Origin: an uncultured Thermomicrobiaceae bacterium
Lineage (GTDB): Bacteria > Chloroflexota > Chloroflexia > Thermomicrobiales > Thermomicrobiaceae
DNA: 64,000 nucleotides
Assembly (NCBI GenBank): GCA_938082375.1
Contig: CALKCJ010000044.1
Location: 1 to 64,000 of the forward strand
Direction: 5' to 3'
Shown: piece after piece, positions 1 through 10,109 of the stretch
Layout of the letters: each line of letters begins with the position of its first letter
Numbering within the stretch: position 1 is the first letter of the stretch
Notes under the pieces: generated by a model
What the model was told of the DNA's origin: nothing
What the model saw: only the letters and a program-made list of their open reading frames with translations
Database searches by the model: none
Translations under genes and position numbers: made by a program

Positions 1-1
1 A

Positions 2-166
2 CTGGATACCGACGTGCTGGCCGGGCAGCGCGCCGGCTTCCGGACCGCGCTCGTCCTCACGGGCGTCGCCACACTAGCCGACGTAGGGGGCGCTGAGCCG
101 GTTCCCGACCTCGTGCTCCCTGACCTCGGGCCGCTCCTTGAATACTACCGCGAGGCATGTCGATGA
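2..166 (+). CDS. HAD-superfamily hydrolase, C-terminal fragment (5' end outside window)
   Basis: Open frame from window edge: LDTDVLAGQRAGFRTALVLTGVATLADVGGAEPVPDLVLPDLGPLLEYYREACR*; 'DTD-AG--AG--T-LVLTGV' is typical of NagD/GPH-like HAD C-termini. Confidence 0.75.
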   Translation: MDTDVLAGQRAGFRTALVLTGVATLADVGGAEPVPDLVLPDLGPLLEYYREACR

Positions 167-972
167 GGCAGGTTGGCCGGTACCACGTTGAAGACCCGGC
201 CAAAATCCAGGGCCGGGACGACGTCTGGCCATCCGAGCGCAGCCCCGGCGGCCTGCGGCTGCTATACGCCCTCGGGGCGCTCGAACGGGTTGGCGGACGC
301 GTCCTGATCCCCGGCTGTGGCGCCGGCCGTTACGTGCGCGCCATCGCCCGAGCCCGCCCTGACCTTCAGCTCGCCGGTGGCGACCTGAGCCTCACCGCCC
401 TCCGCGAGGCCTCCCGGCGGCACCCGGGGGGATGTTACCTCGCGCTCGACGCGGCCCGGCTGCCTTTCAGTGACTGCGCGTTCTCTGCGGTCGTCTTCTT
501 CGATCTCTTAGAGCACGTGCCGGACTACCGGGGCATGCTGGCCGAGATTGCTCGCGTGCTCCGGCCCGGCGGCATTTTTCACGCCTATGTGCCGCTCGAG
601 GCGCAGCCGGCGACGATCTATCGCCTGCTGGAGCGCAGCCAACGTTTCCCGATCCACCGCTGGAAGCGTGACCACGTCGGCCACATCAACCGGTTCGACG
701 ACGAGACGGTGGTTCGGCTAGTGTGGGAGGCTGGCCTGGAAGTCCGCTGGCTGGCGTACAGCTTTCACCTGGTTGGGCAACTACACGACCTGGTGGACTA
801 CTGGCAGCGCGAGCGCCAGGCCGGTGGGCCAGGTTGGTTGCCACTCCCCGTCGTGCGCTTGCTCACGCGGGCTGTCTTCGCCGTCACCTGGCGCCTCGCC
901 TATCTTGAAGACCGGGCCTATCCTGGTCGAGCGCTCGCCTCCGGGCTACACCTGACGGCGGTTAAGCGCTGA
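157..972 (+). CDS. class I SAM-dependent methyltransferase
   Basis: ORF; VLIPGCGAGRY motif I, DLLEHVPDYRGMLAEIARVLRPGG typical of Methyltransf_11. Overlaps end of the HAD gene. Confidence 0.8.
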   Translation: MSMRQVGRYHVEDPAKIQGRDDVWPSERSPGGLRLLYALGALERVGGRVLIPGCGAGRYVRAIARARPDLQLAGGDLSLTALREASRRHPGGCYLALDAARLPFSDCAFSAVVFFDLLEHVPDYRGMLAEIARVLRPGGIFHAYVPLEAQPATIYRLLERSQRFPIHRWKRDHVGHINRFDDETVVRLVWEAGLEVRWLAYSFHLVGQLHDLVDYWQRERQAGGPGWLPLPVVRLLTRAVFAVTWRLAYLEDRAYPGRALASGLHLTAVKR

Positions 973-1045
973 CCCGCCTTGCCTGTTCTCCCCTGGCCCA
1001 CTACCATGCGCGCGGTAAGGAGTGGAGAGTCAGGGAGGAGAAGCG

Positions 1046-2026
1046 ATGTCGACACACGCGCCCGCGCCCCTTCTCGTAATCGACGGGCACACCGACTACG
1101 TGCTCTCGCTGCTCGAGACCGGGCGCAGCTTCCTCGAAGAGAGCTCGGTCGGACACGTCGACCTCCCGCGGGCACGCCGCGGGGGCATCGGCGCTATGCT
1201 GACAGCGATCTTCGTGCGCAATGAGCACCTGCCCCAGCGCGCCCTGCTCCAGACTCTGCGCGGCGTCGACCTCCTCAAGCGCACCGTCGCCGCCTCCAAC
1301 GGTCAGATGGAGCTCGTTACCAGTTACTTGCACCTCCTCGGCTGCCTCGAGCGGGATGTCTTCGGCGCGATCCTGCACTACGAAGGGGCAGAGGCGATCG
1401 ACCCGGAGTTTGCACTGCTCCGGCTCTCCTACGAGCTCGGCCTGCGCTCCCTGGGGCTCGTGTGGAGCCGACCCAACATCTTCGCTGAAGGCGTCGGGCC
1501 GGAGAACCGCAACCGCGGCCTGACCGGATTGGGGAAGCAGTTAGTGCGTGAGTGCAACCGCCTGGGAATCCTGATCGATGTCTCCCACCTCAACGACGCT
1601 GGTTTCTGGGACGTGCTGGAGACGAGCGAGCGGCCGATCGTGGCCAGCCACTCGAACGCCCGCGCCCTCTGCCACGTCGACCGCAACCTGACCGATGACC
1701 AGATCCGCGCACTGGCCCAGAACGGCGGGCTGATGGGCATCAACTTCCACGTCGGCTTCCTAGTTGAGGGGGCGACGAGTGGTGCCGACGTCTCCCTCTC
1801 GGCGCTGGTCGATCATATCGACCACATAGCCGGGCTGGTCGGCGTCGATCACGTGGCCCTCGGATCTGACTTCGACGGAGCGACGATGCCGGAACAGCTC
1901 CGTGACGCGGCGCATCTCGGCAACCTCATCGAGGAGCTTCAGCGACGCGGTTACGACGACCAGGCCATCGCCAAGATCTGCCGCGACAACTGGCTCCGCG
2001 TGCTCCAGGCCGTGTGGCGGGAGTGA
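1046..2026 (+). CDS. membrane dipeptidase (peptidase M19 family)
   Basis: ORF; VIDGHTDYVLSL, LGILIDVSHLNDAGFWDVL, PIVASHSNARALC, DHVALGSDFDG motifs of renal dipeptidase family. Confidence 0.88.
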   Translation: MSTHAPAPLLVIDGHTDYVLSLLETGRSFLEESSVGHVDLPRARRGGIGAMLTAIFVRNEHLPQRALLQTLRGVDLLKRTVAASNGQMELVTSYLHLLGCLERDVFGAILHYEGAEAIDPEFALLRLSYELGLRSLGLVWSRPNIFAEGVGPENRNRGLTGLGKQLVRECNRLGILIDVSHLNDAGFWDVLETSERPIVASHSNARALCHVDRNLTDDQIRALAQNGGLMGINFHVGFLVEGATSGADVSLSALVDHIDHIAGLVGVDHVALGSDFDGATMPEQLRDAAHLGNLIEELQRRGYDDQAIAKICRDNWLRVLQAVWRE

Positions 2027-2079
2027 CGCTCGACCAGCCACGAGAGCACAGAACCGGGCCAGAATTCGATCCCCTCCAG

Positions 2080-2126
2080 TATACTTAACGTGCGGAGGCG
2101 CCGCGCCAGCCGGTGGCGGCGCCTCC
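2080..2126 (+). promoter_or_regulatory. -10-like TATACT followed by an 11-bp perfect stem-loop in the ftsY leader
   Basis: TATACT 2080-2085; GGAGGCGCCGC (2094-2104) / GCGGCGCCTCC (2116-2126), 11-nt loop. Confidence 0.5.
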
Positions 2127-2160
2127 CTTCGGAGCGCAATTCCCAAGGTGAGGACGAGAC

Positions 2161-3126
2161 GTGATCTTCAGCCGATTCTTTCGACGGCAGACTCAGCCGG
2201 AGCCTAAACTCGAGGCCGGGCTCAAAAAGAGCCGCCGTGGCGTCTTCCGCGAGATCGCCGCGCTCTTCGAACGGAGCGAGGTCAACGAGAAGCTGTTCGA
2301 CGACCTCGAGGCCTTGTTGATCCAGGCCGACCTCGGCGTCGAGACCACGCTGGCGCTGCTCGACAACCTGCGCCAGCGAGTCCGGCGCGAGGGGATCAAA
2401 GACCCCGCCGAGGCCCGCGAAGCGCTCCGCGACGAGATGGTCACCCTGCTCGAGGAGGCGACCCGTCACCGCACGGTGAAGATCTACCAGCGCGGTGTAC
2501 CCTTCGTGACGCTGGTCGTCGGCGTTAATGGCACCGGCAAGACGACCACCATCGCCAAGCTGGCCCGATACCACCAGAACCAGGGCCGCTCGGTGATGCT
2601 CGTCGCCGCAGACACCTTCCGGGCCGCTGCCATCGACCAGTTGAAGGTCTGGGGCGAGCGCCTCGGTGTGCCAGTGATCAGTCACGCCCCCGGCGCCGAC
2701 CCGGGAGCCGTGGTGTTCGACGGTATGCAGGCCGCCTTCAACCGCGGCGTTGACATCCTCCTCATCGACACTGCCGGGCGGCTCCACACCAAGTACAACC
2801 TGATGGAAGAGCTGAAGAAGATCCGGCGGGTCATCCAGCGACACGTGCCCGAGGCGCCACAAGAAGTGCTTTTGGTCATCGACGCGACGACCGGGCAAAA
2901 TGGACTCGTGCAGGCACGCATGTTCACCGAGGCGGCCGGCGTCACCGATATCGCCATCGCGAAGCTGGACGGCACCGCTAAGGGCGGCATTGCCTTCGCG
3001 ATCGCTCGCGAGTTGGGCACGCCGATCAGCTATGTCGGCACCGGCGAGAACGTGACCGATCTGGCCGAGTTCGATCCCGAGACCTATGTCGACGCCCTCT
3101 TCTTCGGCGATGACGAGGAGGCCTGA
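2161..3126 (+). CDS. ftsY: signal recognition particle receptor FtsY
   Basis: GVNGTGKTTTIAKLARY, DTFRAAAIDQLKVW, IDTAGRLHTKYNLMEEL, TKLDGTAKGG SRP-GTPase motifs. Confidence 0.95.
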   Translation: MIFSRFFRRQTQPEPKLEAGLKKSRRGVFREIAALFERSEVNEKLFDDLEALLIQADLGVETTLALLDNLRQRVRREGIKDPAEAREALRDEMVTLLEEATRHRTVKIYQRGVPFVTLVVGVNGTGKTTTIAKLARYHQNQGRSVMLVAADTFRAAAIDQLKVWGERLGVPVISHAPGADPGAVVFDGMQAAFNRGVDILLIDTAGRLHTKYNLMEELKKIRRVIQRHVPEAPQEVLLVIDATTGQNGLVQARMFTEAAGVTDIAIAKLDGTAKGGIAFAIARELGTPISYVGTGENVTDLAEFDPETYVDALFFGDDEEA

Positions 3127-3128
3127 AC

Positions 3129-4637
<1,509 letters not shown>

Positions 4638-4676
4638 GGTTGACCGAGCCGCTGCTCCTCGGCTCGGCGGACGAGG

Positions 4677-5813
4677 ATGCCCGGAGTGCGCCTGATGACG
4701 AGTTCCCGACCCCGAACCCTGGTCTCCACCTGGAGCCGCCGCCTGCTCGGCCTCCCTATTTTCTACAAGGTGCTGATCGCCAACTCGGCGATCGTGGTCG
4801 GGGGCGCGGTCGTCGGCACCACGCTCACGCTGCTCAGCACCGGCAACACCGAGCACCTGCCAGAACTCGTCGCCCTGTTCGCCGCCACCGGCACGCTGCT
4901 GAGCGTCGTCATCAACTGGATCGTGCTGCGCGCTGCCTTCCAGCCGATCGCCGCGCTCGAGGAGACCGCCGACCAGGTACGGCAGGGCAACTTCCAGGTG
5001 CGCGCGCCGAGCGTGGCCCTCAGCGATCCGGATCTCGACGCGCTGACCGCGACCTTCAACGCGATGCTCGATACCGTTGTCGCCTACCAGAACCGGCTGC
5101 GCGAACTCTCACTGCGCGTCCTGACTGCGCAGGAGGAGGAGCGACGCCGTATTGCTCGCGAGCTGCACGATGAGACGGCCCAGAGCTTGACCGCCCAGCT
5201 CCTCTGGCTGAAGACGCTCGAAGATCGCGGCGGAGTGGCCGACAAACAGGCACTGGCCGAGATGATCGGCCACACCGCGACCACGCTGGAGTCGATCCGG
5301 GCGATCGCGCACGAGCTGCGGCCGCCCGCCCTCGACGACCTCGGCCTCCCGGCTGCGCTCGAGGGACTGGCAGCCCAGCAGCGCCAGCGCTTCGGCTTGC
5401 CTGTCTCCGTGGTCATCCGCGGCCACCGTCGGCGGCTTGACCCCGATTTGCAGCTCGCGCTCTACCGGATCGCCCAGGAGGCACTGAACAACGTCGCGAA
5501 ACACGCCCAGGCCGGCCAGGCCCACCTCCAGCTCTCCTTTGACGACGGCCAGGTCACGCTGGAGATCCGGGACGACGGCCGGGGCTTCGATGTCGGCCAA
5601 CTGCCGTCCCGCCATGGTGGGTTAGGGCTGTTCAGCATGCGCGAGCGGGCCCAACTCGTCGGCGCCGAGCTGATCCTTTCCTCGGCTCCCGGCCAGGGGA
5701 CGCTCGTCCGGGTCACGGCGCCGCTCCAGCCCCAGCCGGCTGGCAGCCAGAGGGATCAGTCGGCGGTTCGAACTGCTTCCGGAGTGGCAGGCGTCGCGGA
5801 GGCACACCGATGA
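4677..5813 (+). CDS. sensor histidine kinase (NarX/DegS-type, HAMP + HisKA_3 + HATPase)
   Basis: N-terminal TM/HAMP, RRRIARELHDETAQSLTAQ H-box, NNVAKHA N-box, DDGRGFD and GGLGLFSMRERA G boxes. Confidence 0.9.
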   Translation: MPGVRLMTSSRPRTLVSTWSRRLLGLPIFYKVLIANSAIVVGGAVVGTTLTLLSTGNTEHLPELVALFAATGTLLSVVINWIVLRAAFQPIAALEETADQVRQGNFQVRAPSVALSDPDLDALTATFNAMLDTVVAYQNRLRELSLRVLTAQEEERRRIARELHDETAQSLTAQLLWLKTLEDRGGVADKQALAEMIGHTATTLESIRAIAHELRPPALDDLGLPAALEGLAAQQRQRFGLPVSVVIRGHRRRLDPDLQLALYRIAQEALNNVAKHAQAGQAHLQLSFDDGQVTLEIRDDGRGFDVGQLPSRHGGLGLFSMRERAQLVGAELILSSAPGQGTLVRVTAPLQPQPAGSQRDQSAVRTASGVAGVAEAHR

Positions 5814-6481
5814 GCAACGCATGCCGGCCAATTCGCGTCGTCCTGGCCGACGATCACCCAATCGTCCGGGCCGGCCTGCGCGCGCTGCTCGAGGCCCAGC
5901 CCGACATCACGGTCGTCGGTGAAGCAGGGAGCGCCGCTGAGGCCGTCGAGCTCGTGACGCGCGAGCGGCCCGACGTCGCGATCCTCGACATCTCCATGCC
6001 AGGCGGCGGACTTGAAGCAGTCCACGCGATCGCTGCGCTCGCATTACCTACTCGCGTCCTGATCCTGACCGTGCATGCCGAAGAGCGCTATCTGCTCCCA
6101 GTCCTCCAGGCCGGTGGGTCGGGCTACGTGCGCAAGTCGAGCCTGCACACCGACTTAATCGAGGCGATCTACACCGTGACGCGCGGCGAGGTTTTCGTCG
6201 ATCCGGAGGCAGCCCGGATGTTGCTCCGGGGCTACCTCGACCAGGCCCAGGCCGGTACAGTGCAGGATCCAGCCCAGCTCCTGTCTGAGCGTGAGCGCGA
6301 GGTGCTGCGGCTGACCGCAGCCGGCTACACGGCCCAGGAGATCGCCGACCAGCTCTACCTGTCACCCAAGACGGTCGAGACTTACCGGCACCGGGTCATG
6401 CAAAAGCTTGGCTTCAGCCGGCGTTCGGAGCTGGTACGCTTCGCCCTGCGCGCCGGCCTGCTCGACCCGGCGGCCGAGTGA
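5810..6481 (+). CDS. LuxR/NarL-family response regulator
   Basis: REC domain (VVLADDHPIVRAGLRALL...VAILDISMPG) plus LSEREREVLRLTAAGYTAQEIADQLYLSPKTVETYRHRVMQKLG HTH; start overlaps kinase stop. Confidence 0.92.
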   Translation: MSNACRPIRVVLADDHPIVRAGLRALLEAQPDITVVGEAGSAAEAVELVTRERPDVAILDISMPGGGLEAVHAIAALALPTRVLILTVHAEERYLLPVLQAGGSGYVRKSSLHTDLIEAIYTVTRGEVFVDPEAARMLLRGYLDQAQAGTVQDPAQLLSEREREVLRLTAAGYTAQEIADQLYLSPKTVETYRHRVMQKLGFSRRSELVRFALRAGLLDPAAE

Positions 6482-6543
6482 ACCTCGCTGGTGCGCCAGC
6501 GTGCCCGCGGGCTTGCCCTGGTACGGAAGTGATCGCCTCCGCC

Positions 6544-7626
6544 TCAAGCGAGGGGAATGAGCACGGTGGCCTGGCTCACGTCATCGCTGGCTCCCTCGAC
6601 GGACAGGCTCGCACCGAGCCGCTCCAGTCGCGCCTGGAAGCCGCTGTCCAGGCTCACATCCACCAGACGGGATCGCTGCCCAACACCTGCCCCCTGTGCC
6701 TCCACCCGTGCCACCACCTGTGCCGGCTCGTAGCGGAGGTCGACGCTCACCCGGCGCACACGTTCGTCGGAGGCGGCTGCCCCGGCCAGCTCTTGCAGCA
6801 TGCGGTACAGCGCGAGTTGGACTGCCTGCGGCAACTCATCGCTGTCCGGCCCCGTGATGTCGACCTGGATCCCGTAGAGCCGGGCGAGCTCGGTCAGGTA
6901 GCGACGCAGCGTCGCCGTCACGCCGATCTCAGTCAGCACGGTAGGGCGCAACTCATAGAGCATCCGCCGCACATCGAGCAAGGCTCGCGAGGCCGTCGCG
7001 CGTAGGCTGTTCAGACCCTCGCCGAGCTGCTCCGGACGCCTGGCCAGGAGTTGCTCGCAGATCTCGAGTTCCAAAAGAACGTTGCTCAGCGCCTGGGCCG
7101 GCCCCTCGACGAGCTGCCGCCCTATCCGACCTCGCTCTCCCTCTTCGGCCAGAATCACCTCCTCCAGCGGGATACTCACCGTCTCCGCGGTTGGCCGGTG
7201 GAGCGCTCGAGTGCGCCCCTCCCCCGCGCGGGCGCGCTCCGCCTCGTGCTCGAGCTGTGCCTCAGCTAGCTCGAGCAGTTCGCGCAGCCGCTCCTGGTAG
7301 CGCCGCAGGCTCTCCCGTCGCTCCTGGAGCTGCTCCGCCTGGCTCCGCATCATGAACAGCCGCAGGGTGACCTCGTGCGCTGCGCGGTACGCGTCGCGGA
7401 TCTCGGCGCGCGGGTACGACTCCAAGTTGGCATCGATATCCCGCAAGCGGTTGCTCACCTGGATCTCCCGCTGGTGCAGGCGCTCCACCTCAGTAGTGGT
7501 CTGATTGAGCAGCAGTTCGATCTCCTGCAGCGAGCGGCCGGTCTCGGCCAGCTCAGTTCGGCAGCCCCCGACGATCTGGCGGAGTCGCTCAGTGAACTCG
7601 CGCGTCTGTGGTTTGGGCAGAGGCAT
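6544..7626 (-). CDS. DegS-like histidine-kinase-related protein with degenerate catalytic motifs
   Basis: Coiled-coil N-terminus and HisKA_3-like RGRIGRQLVEGPAQAL; expected phospho-acceptor His replaced, N-box and G1 box absent. Confidence 0.7.
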   Translation of the reverse strand: MPLPKPQTREFTERLRQIVGGCRTELAETGRSLQEIELLLNQTTTEVERLHQREIQVSNRLRDIDANLESYPRAEIRDAYRAAHEVTLRLFMMRSQAEQLQERRESLRRYQERLRELLELAEAQLEHEAERARAGEGRTRALHRPTAETVSIPLEEVILAEEGERGRIGRQLVEGPAQALSNVLLELEICEQLLARRPEQLGEGLNSLRATASRALLDVRRMLYELRPTVLTEIGVTATLRRYLTELARLYGIQVDITGPDSDELPQAVQLALYRMLQELAGAAASDERVRRVSVDLRYEPAQVVARVEAQGAGVGQRSRLVDVSLDSGFQARLERLGASLSVEGASDDVSQATVLIPLA

Positions 7627-7778
7627 CGCGCTGTCCCCTTCGTCTGTCCCGGATGCTCAAAAGAAGATACTGGCTACCCGTGCCGGACGCAATGGTACCC
7701 GCGTCCCGATCCATCTCGCATCGTACACGAGGAGAAGCGATCGCTTGCAGCTGCGAGGTATCTCAGCGGAAGGAAGGC

Positions 7779-7800
7779 CGGTGACACACCAGTGTCACCG
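7779..7800. promoter_or_regulatory. 22-bp palindrome CGGTGACAC-ACCA-GTGTCACCG in divergent intergenic region
   Basis: Perfect 9-bp arms, 4-nt centre, between a minus-strand start (7626) and a plus-strand start (7984). Confidence 0.45.
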
Positions 7801-7910
7801 AGCGTTTCTGGTGGCCTGAGGTACGGTCCACAGCCCGATTGGGGTCCACGACCTAGCTGTCTCCAGCGGCCAGCCCTCGCCAGCATGGCAGATGCTGGTT
7901 CACGCAGCCG

Positions 7911-7939
7911 TTGACGAGCTTCCTCTTCCAGTCTATGAT
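7911..7939 (+). promoter_or_regulatory. sigma70-like promoter
   Basis: TTGACG (7911-7916), 17-bp spacer, TATGAT (7934-7939), 44 bp before the ATG at 7984. Confidence 0.55.
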
Positions 7940-7983
7940 GGGACATGCACCAACTTCCCCGACGACGGCTCGTGAGGTGAGCC

Positions 7984-8658
7984 ATGACAGGCCATGATAT
8001 CGCTGCGCTCTGGCGGGACATCGGCAGCAGTATCCGCGACCCCGCCGTCAACCGAGCGATCGGTGAGCTTGGTATCATCCGTCATGTCGAACTCGAGAGC
8101 GGCCGGCTGCAGGTTCGGCTCCGCCCCTGTACGCCCGAGTGCTGGCCACTGGCGATGGCCGGGATCGTCCGCGCCATACGGCGCTATGCAGAAGAACGCG
8201 GCTGGCGCGCCGAGGTGGAGGTCGAGCCGACCATGTTGATCCCCCCGGAGAGTATGGACAGCGTTATCCGGGACGTGGAGCGACGTCCCGAGCGCCTGCG
8301 CGAGTTCTGGGAACGCAGCTACACCGTCAGCCTGGCCCACGTAGTCGGCGCGCTCCAGGTCACCGGACTCGACCCGTCGCGTCTGGCGAACCTAACCGTC
8401 GCCGAAGTCGAGCGGCTCATCCCCGAGTCCGGTCGTGACGCGCTGGAGGTCTGGCGAACCTGGCGGCGCCAGCTGGGGCTGCCCGATGGCGGGCTCTTCC
8501 TGCTGGCGGCCGATGGCCGCCCGATTGCCGACCTGGACGCCTGGGCTCGGCGCGCACGACTGGCGCAGGTCACCCAGCGCACGTACGCCGCGATCTGCAG
8601 AGAGACTGCTGACGCGTATCACGCGTCGGAGGGAGGTGGATCGGGAAGCACTGGGTAA
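7984..8658 (+). CDS. conserved hypothetical protein, possible DUF59/MIP18-like N-terminal domain
   Basis: ORF with promoter; IRDPAVNRAIGELGIIRHVELESGRLQVRLRPCTPECWP resembles Fe-S assembly DUF59 proteins. Confidence 0.5.
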   Translation: MTGHDIAALWRDIGSSIRDPAVNRAIGELGIIRHVELESGRLQVRLRPCTPECWPLAMAGIVRAIRRYAEERGWRAEVEVEPTMLIPPESMDSVIRDVERRPERLREFWERSYTVSLAHVVGALQVTGLDPSRLANLTVAEVERLIPESGRDALEVWRTWRRQLGLPDGGLFLLAADGRPIADLDAWARRARLAQVTQRTYAAICRETADAYHASEGGGSGSTG

Positions 8659-8691
8659 GCAGTATCGGCCTGAGCGGAGAGGAGAGGAGCG

Positions 8692-9690
8692 ATGCGGCGG
8701 GGCTATCTCGTTATCGACAACCATATCCACTTCTGGGACGCGAGCCCGGACAACTGCAACGACTACGGTCACCGCTGGATCACGTGCTTCCATGCGTATC
8801 ACAAGGCGATGACGCCAGCAGACGAGTACCTCTGGAGTCTCGAGTTCTTCCGTAAGGTTCCCGAGGACTGGTGGCTACGGACGCTCTTCGACGAGAGCGG
8901 CGTCGACATCGGCATTCTCCAGCCGACACACCTGATGGACTTCTTCCACCGGGGGTTCAACACCGTCGAGCAGAATGCCGAGGTCTGGCGCAAGGCGCCC
9001 GACCGGCTCATCCTTAACGGCCGGGTCGATCCGCGCGACGGTGCAGCGGCCATCGAGGAGCTGCACCGTCAGAAGGAACAGTACGGCATTCGAGGGCTGA
9101 AGCTCTACACCGCCGAATGGCACGAGGGTGTACCGGAGGGCTGGCGCGCCGATAGCCCGGAGGCGATGCGCCTCTACGAGGAGTGCGAGAAGCTCGGGAT
9201 TAAAAACCTGCACTTCCACAAGGGGCCGGGGATCGATCCGCTGACCCTCGATGGGTTCGACGTCGGAGACATCGACGGCGCAGCCATCGCCTTCCCCGAC
9301 CTCAACTTCATCGTTGACCACGTGGGGCTTCCCAATCTCGATAAGTTCTGCTGGATCGCGGTCAAGCAGCCGAACGTCTACGCCGGCCTCTCGGTTGCGG
9401 TCGCGTTCGGCGGCAAGCGCAAGCGCTACTTCGCCGAGACGATGGCCAACCTGCTCTACTGGCTGGGTGAAGACCGGATCATGTTCGGCTCCGACTTCTC
9501 TATCTGGCACCCGAAGTGGGAGATCGACGTGATCATCGACTTCCAGATGCCCGAAGATCTAACCCAGGAGTACGGCGTCACCGTCACCGAGGCGACCAAG
9601 CGCAAGATCCTAGCCGAGAACTCGGCGCGGCTTTACGGGATCGACCTGGAGCCGATCCGTCAGCGAACAGCCGAGACACTCGCGGCCTGA
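8692..9690 (+). CDS. amidohydrolase family 2 (metal-dependent hydrolase)
   Basis: YLVIDNHIHFWDASP, NFIVDHVGLPNLD, DRIMFGSDFSIWHP motifs. Confidence 0.85.
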   Translation: MRRGYLVIDNHIHFWDASPDNCNDYGHRWITCFHAYHKAMTPADEYLWSLEFFRKVPEDWWLRTLFDESGVDIGILQPTHLMDFFHRGFNTVEQNAEVWRKAPDRLILNGRVDPRDGAAAIEELHRQKEQYGIRGLKLYTAEWHEGVPEGWRADSPEAMRLYEECEKLGIKNLHFHKGPGIDPLTLDGFDVGDIDGAAIAFPDLNFIVDHVGLPNLDKFCWIAVKQPNVYAGLSVAVAFGGKRKRYFAETMANLLYWLGEDRIMFGSDFSIWHPKWEIDVIIDFQMPEDLTQEYGVTVTEATKRKILAENSARLYGIDLEPIRQRTAETLAA

Positions 9691-9728
9691 CCACTCGGAA
9701 AGCAGGCGGAGACAAACGCGCCCCCGGG

Positions 9729-10109
9729 CTAGCTCCTGCCCTGCCCCTCGTGTCGCCAGAGGATCGGGCGGCGGTGAAACCGGCGCGCTTCCTCCTGCCA
9801 GCCGGCGAGCACGCCGAGCGCCATGGCGGCGACGACACCGCTCAGCAAGAGCGCCAGCGGCTCCGAGAGCGTAAGCTCGCCCACCAGGCGTGCGCGCAGC
9901 GGCGGCAGCCAGCTCAACCAGAGCACGGCCGGCTCGGTCATCCGGCGCAGGAACGACGCCCATTCCAGTCGTGTTGGAACGAGCAAGAGAACGGTGCGAG
10001 CGAGCAGCACCGTCCAGTACAGGGCGACTGCGTCGATGACCAGCCGGGACAGGAGCGGGCCAAGCGGTCGCTGCCTAGCCCGCTGGCGGCGTGGCCGGGG
10101 CGGTTCCAT
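9729..10109 (-). CDS. small membrane protein, possibly YggT-like
   Basis: Hydrophobic ORF downstream of and overlapping the coaBC stop; start set at MEPPRPRRQ within the longer ORF. Confidence 0.4.
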   Translation of the reverse strand: MEPPRPRRQRARQRPLGPLLSRLVIDAVALYWTVLLARTVLLLVPTRLEWASFLRRMTEPAVLWLSWLPPLRARLVGELTLSEPLALLLSGVVAAMALGVLAGWQEEARRFHRRPILWRHEGQGRS

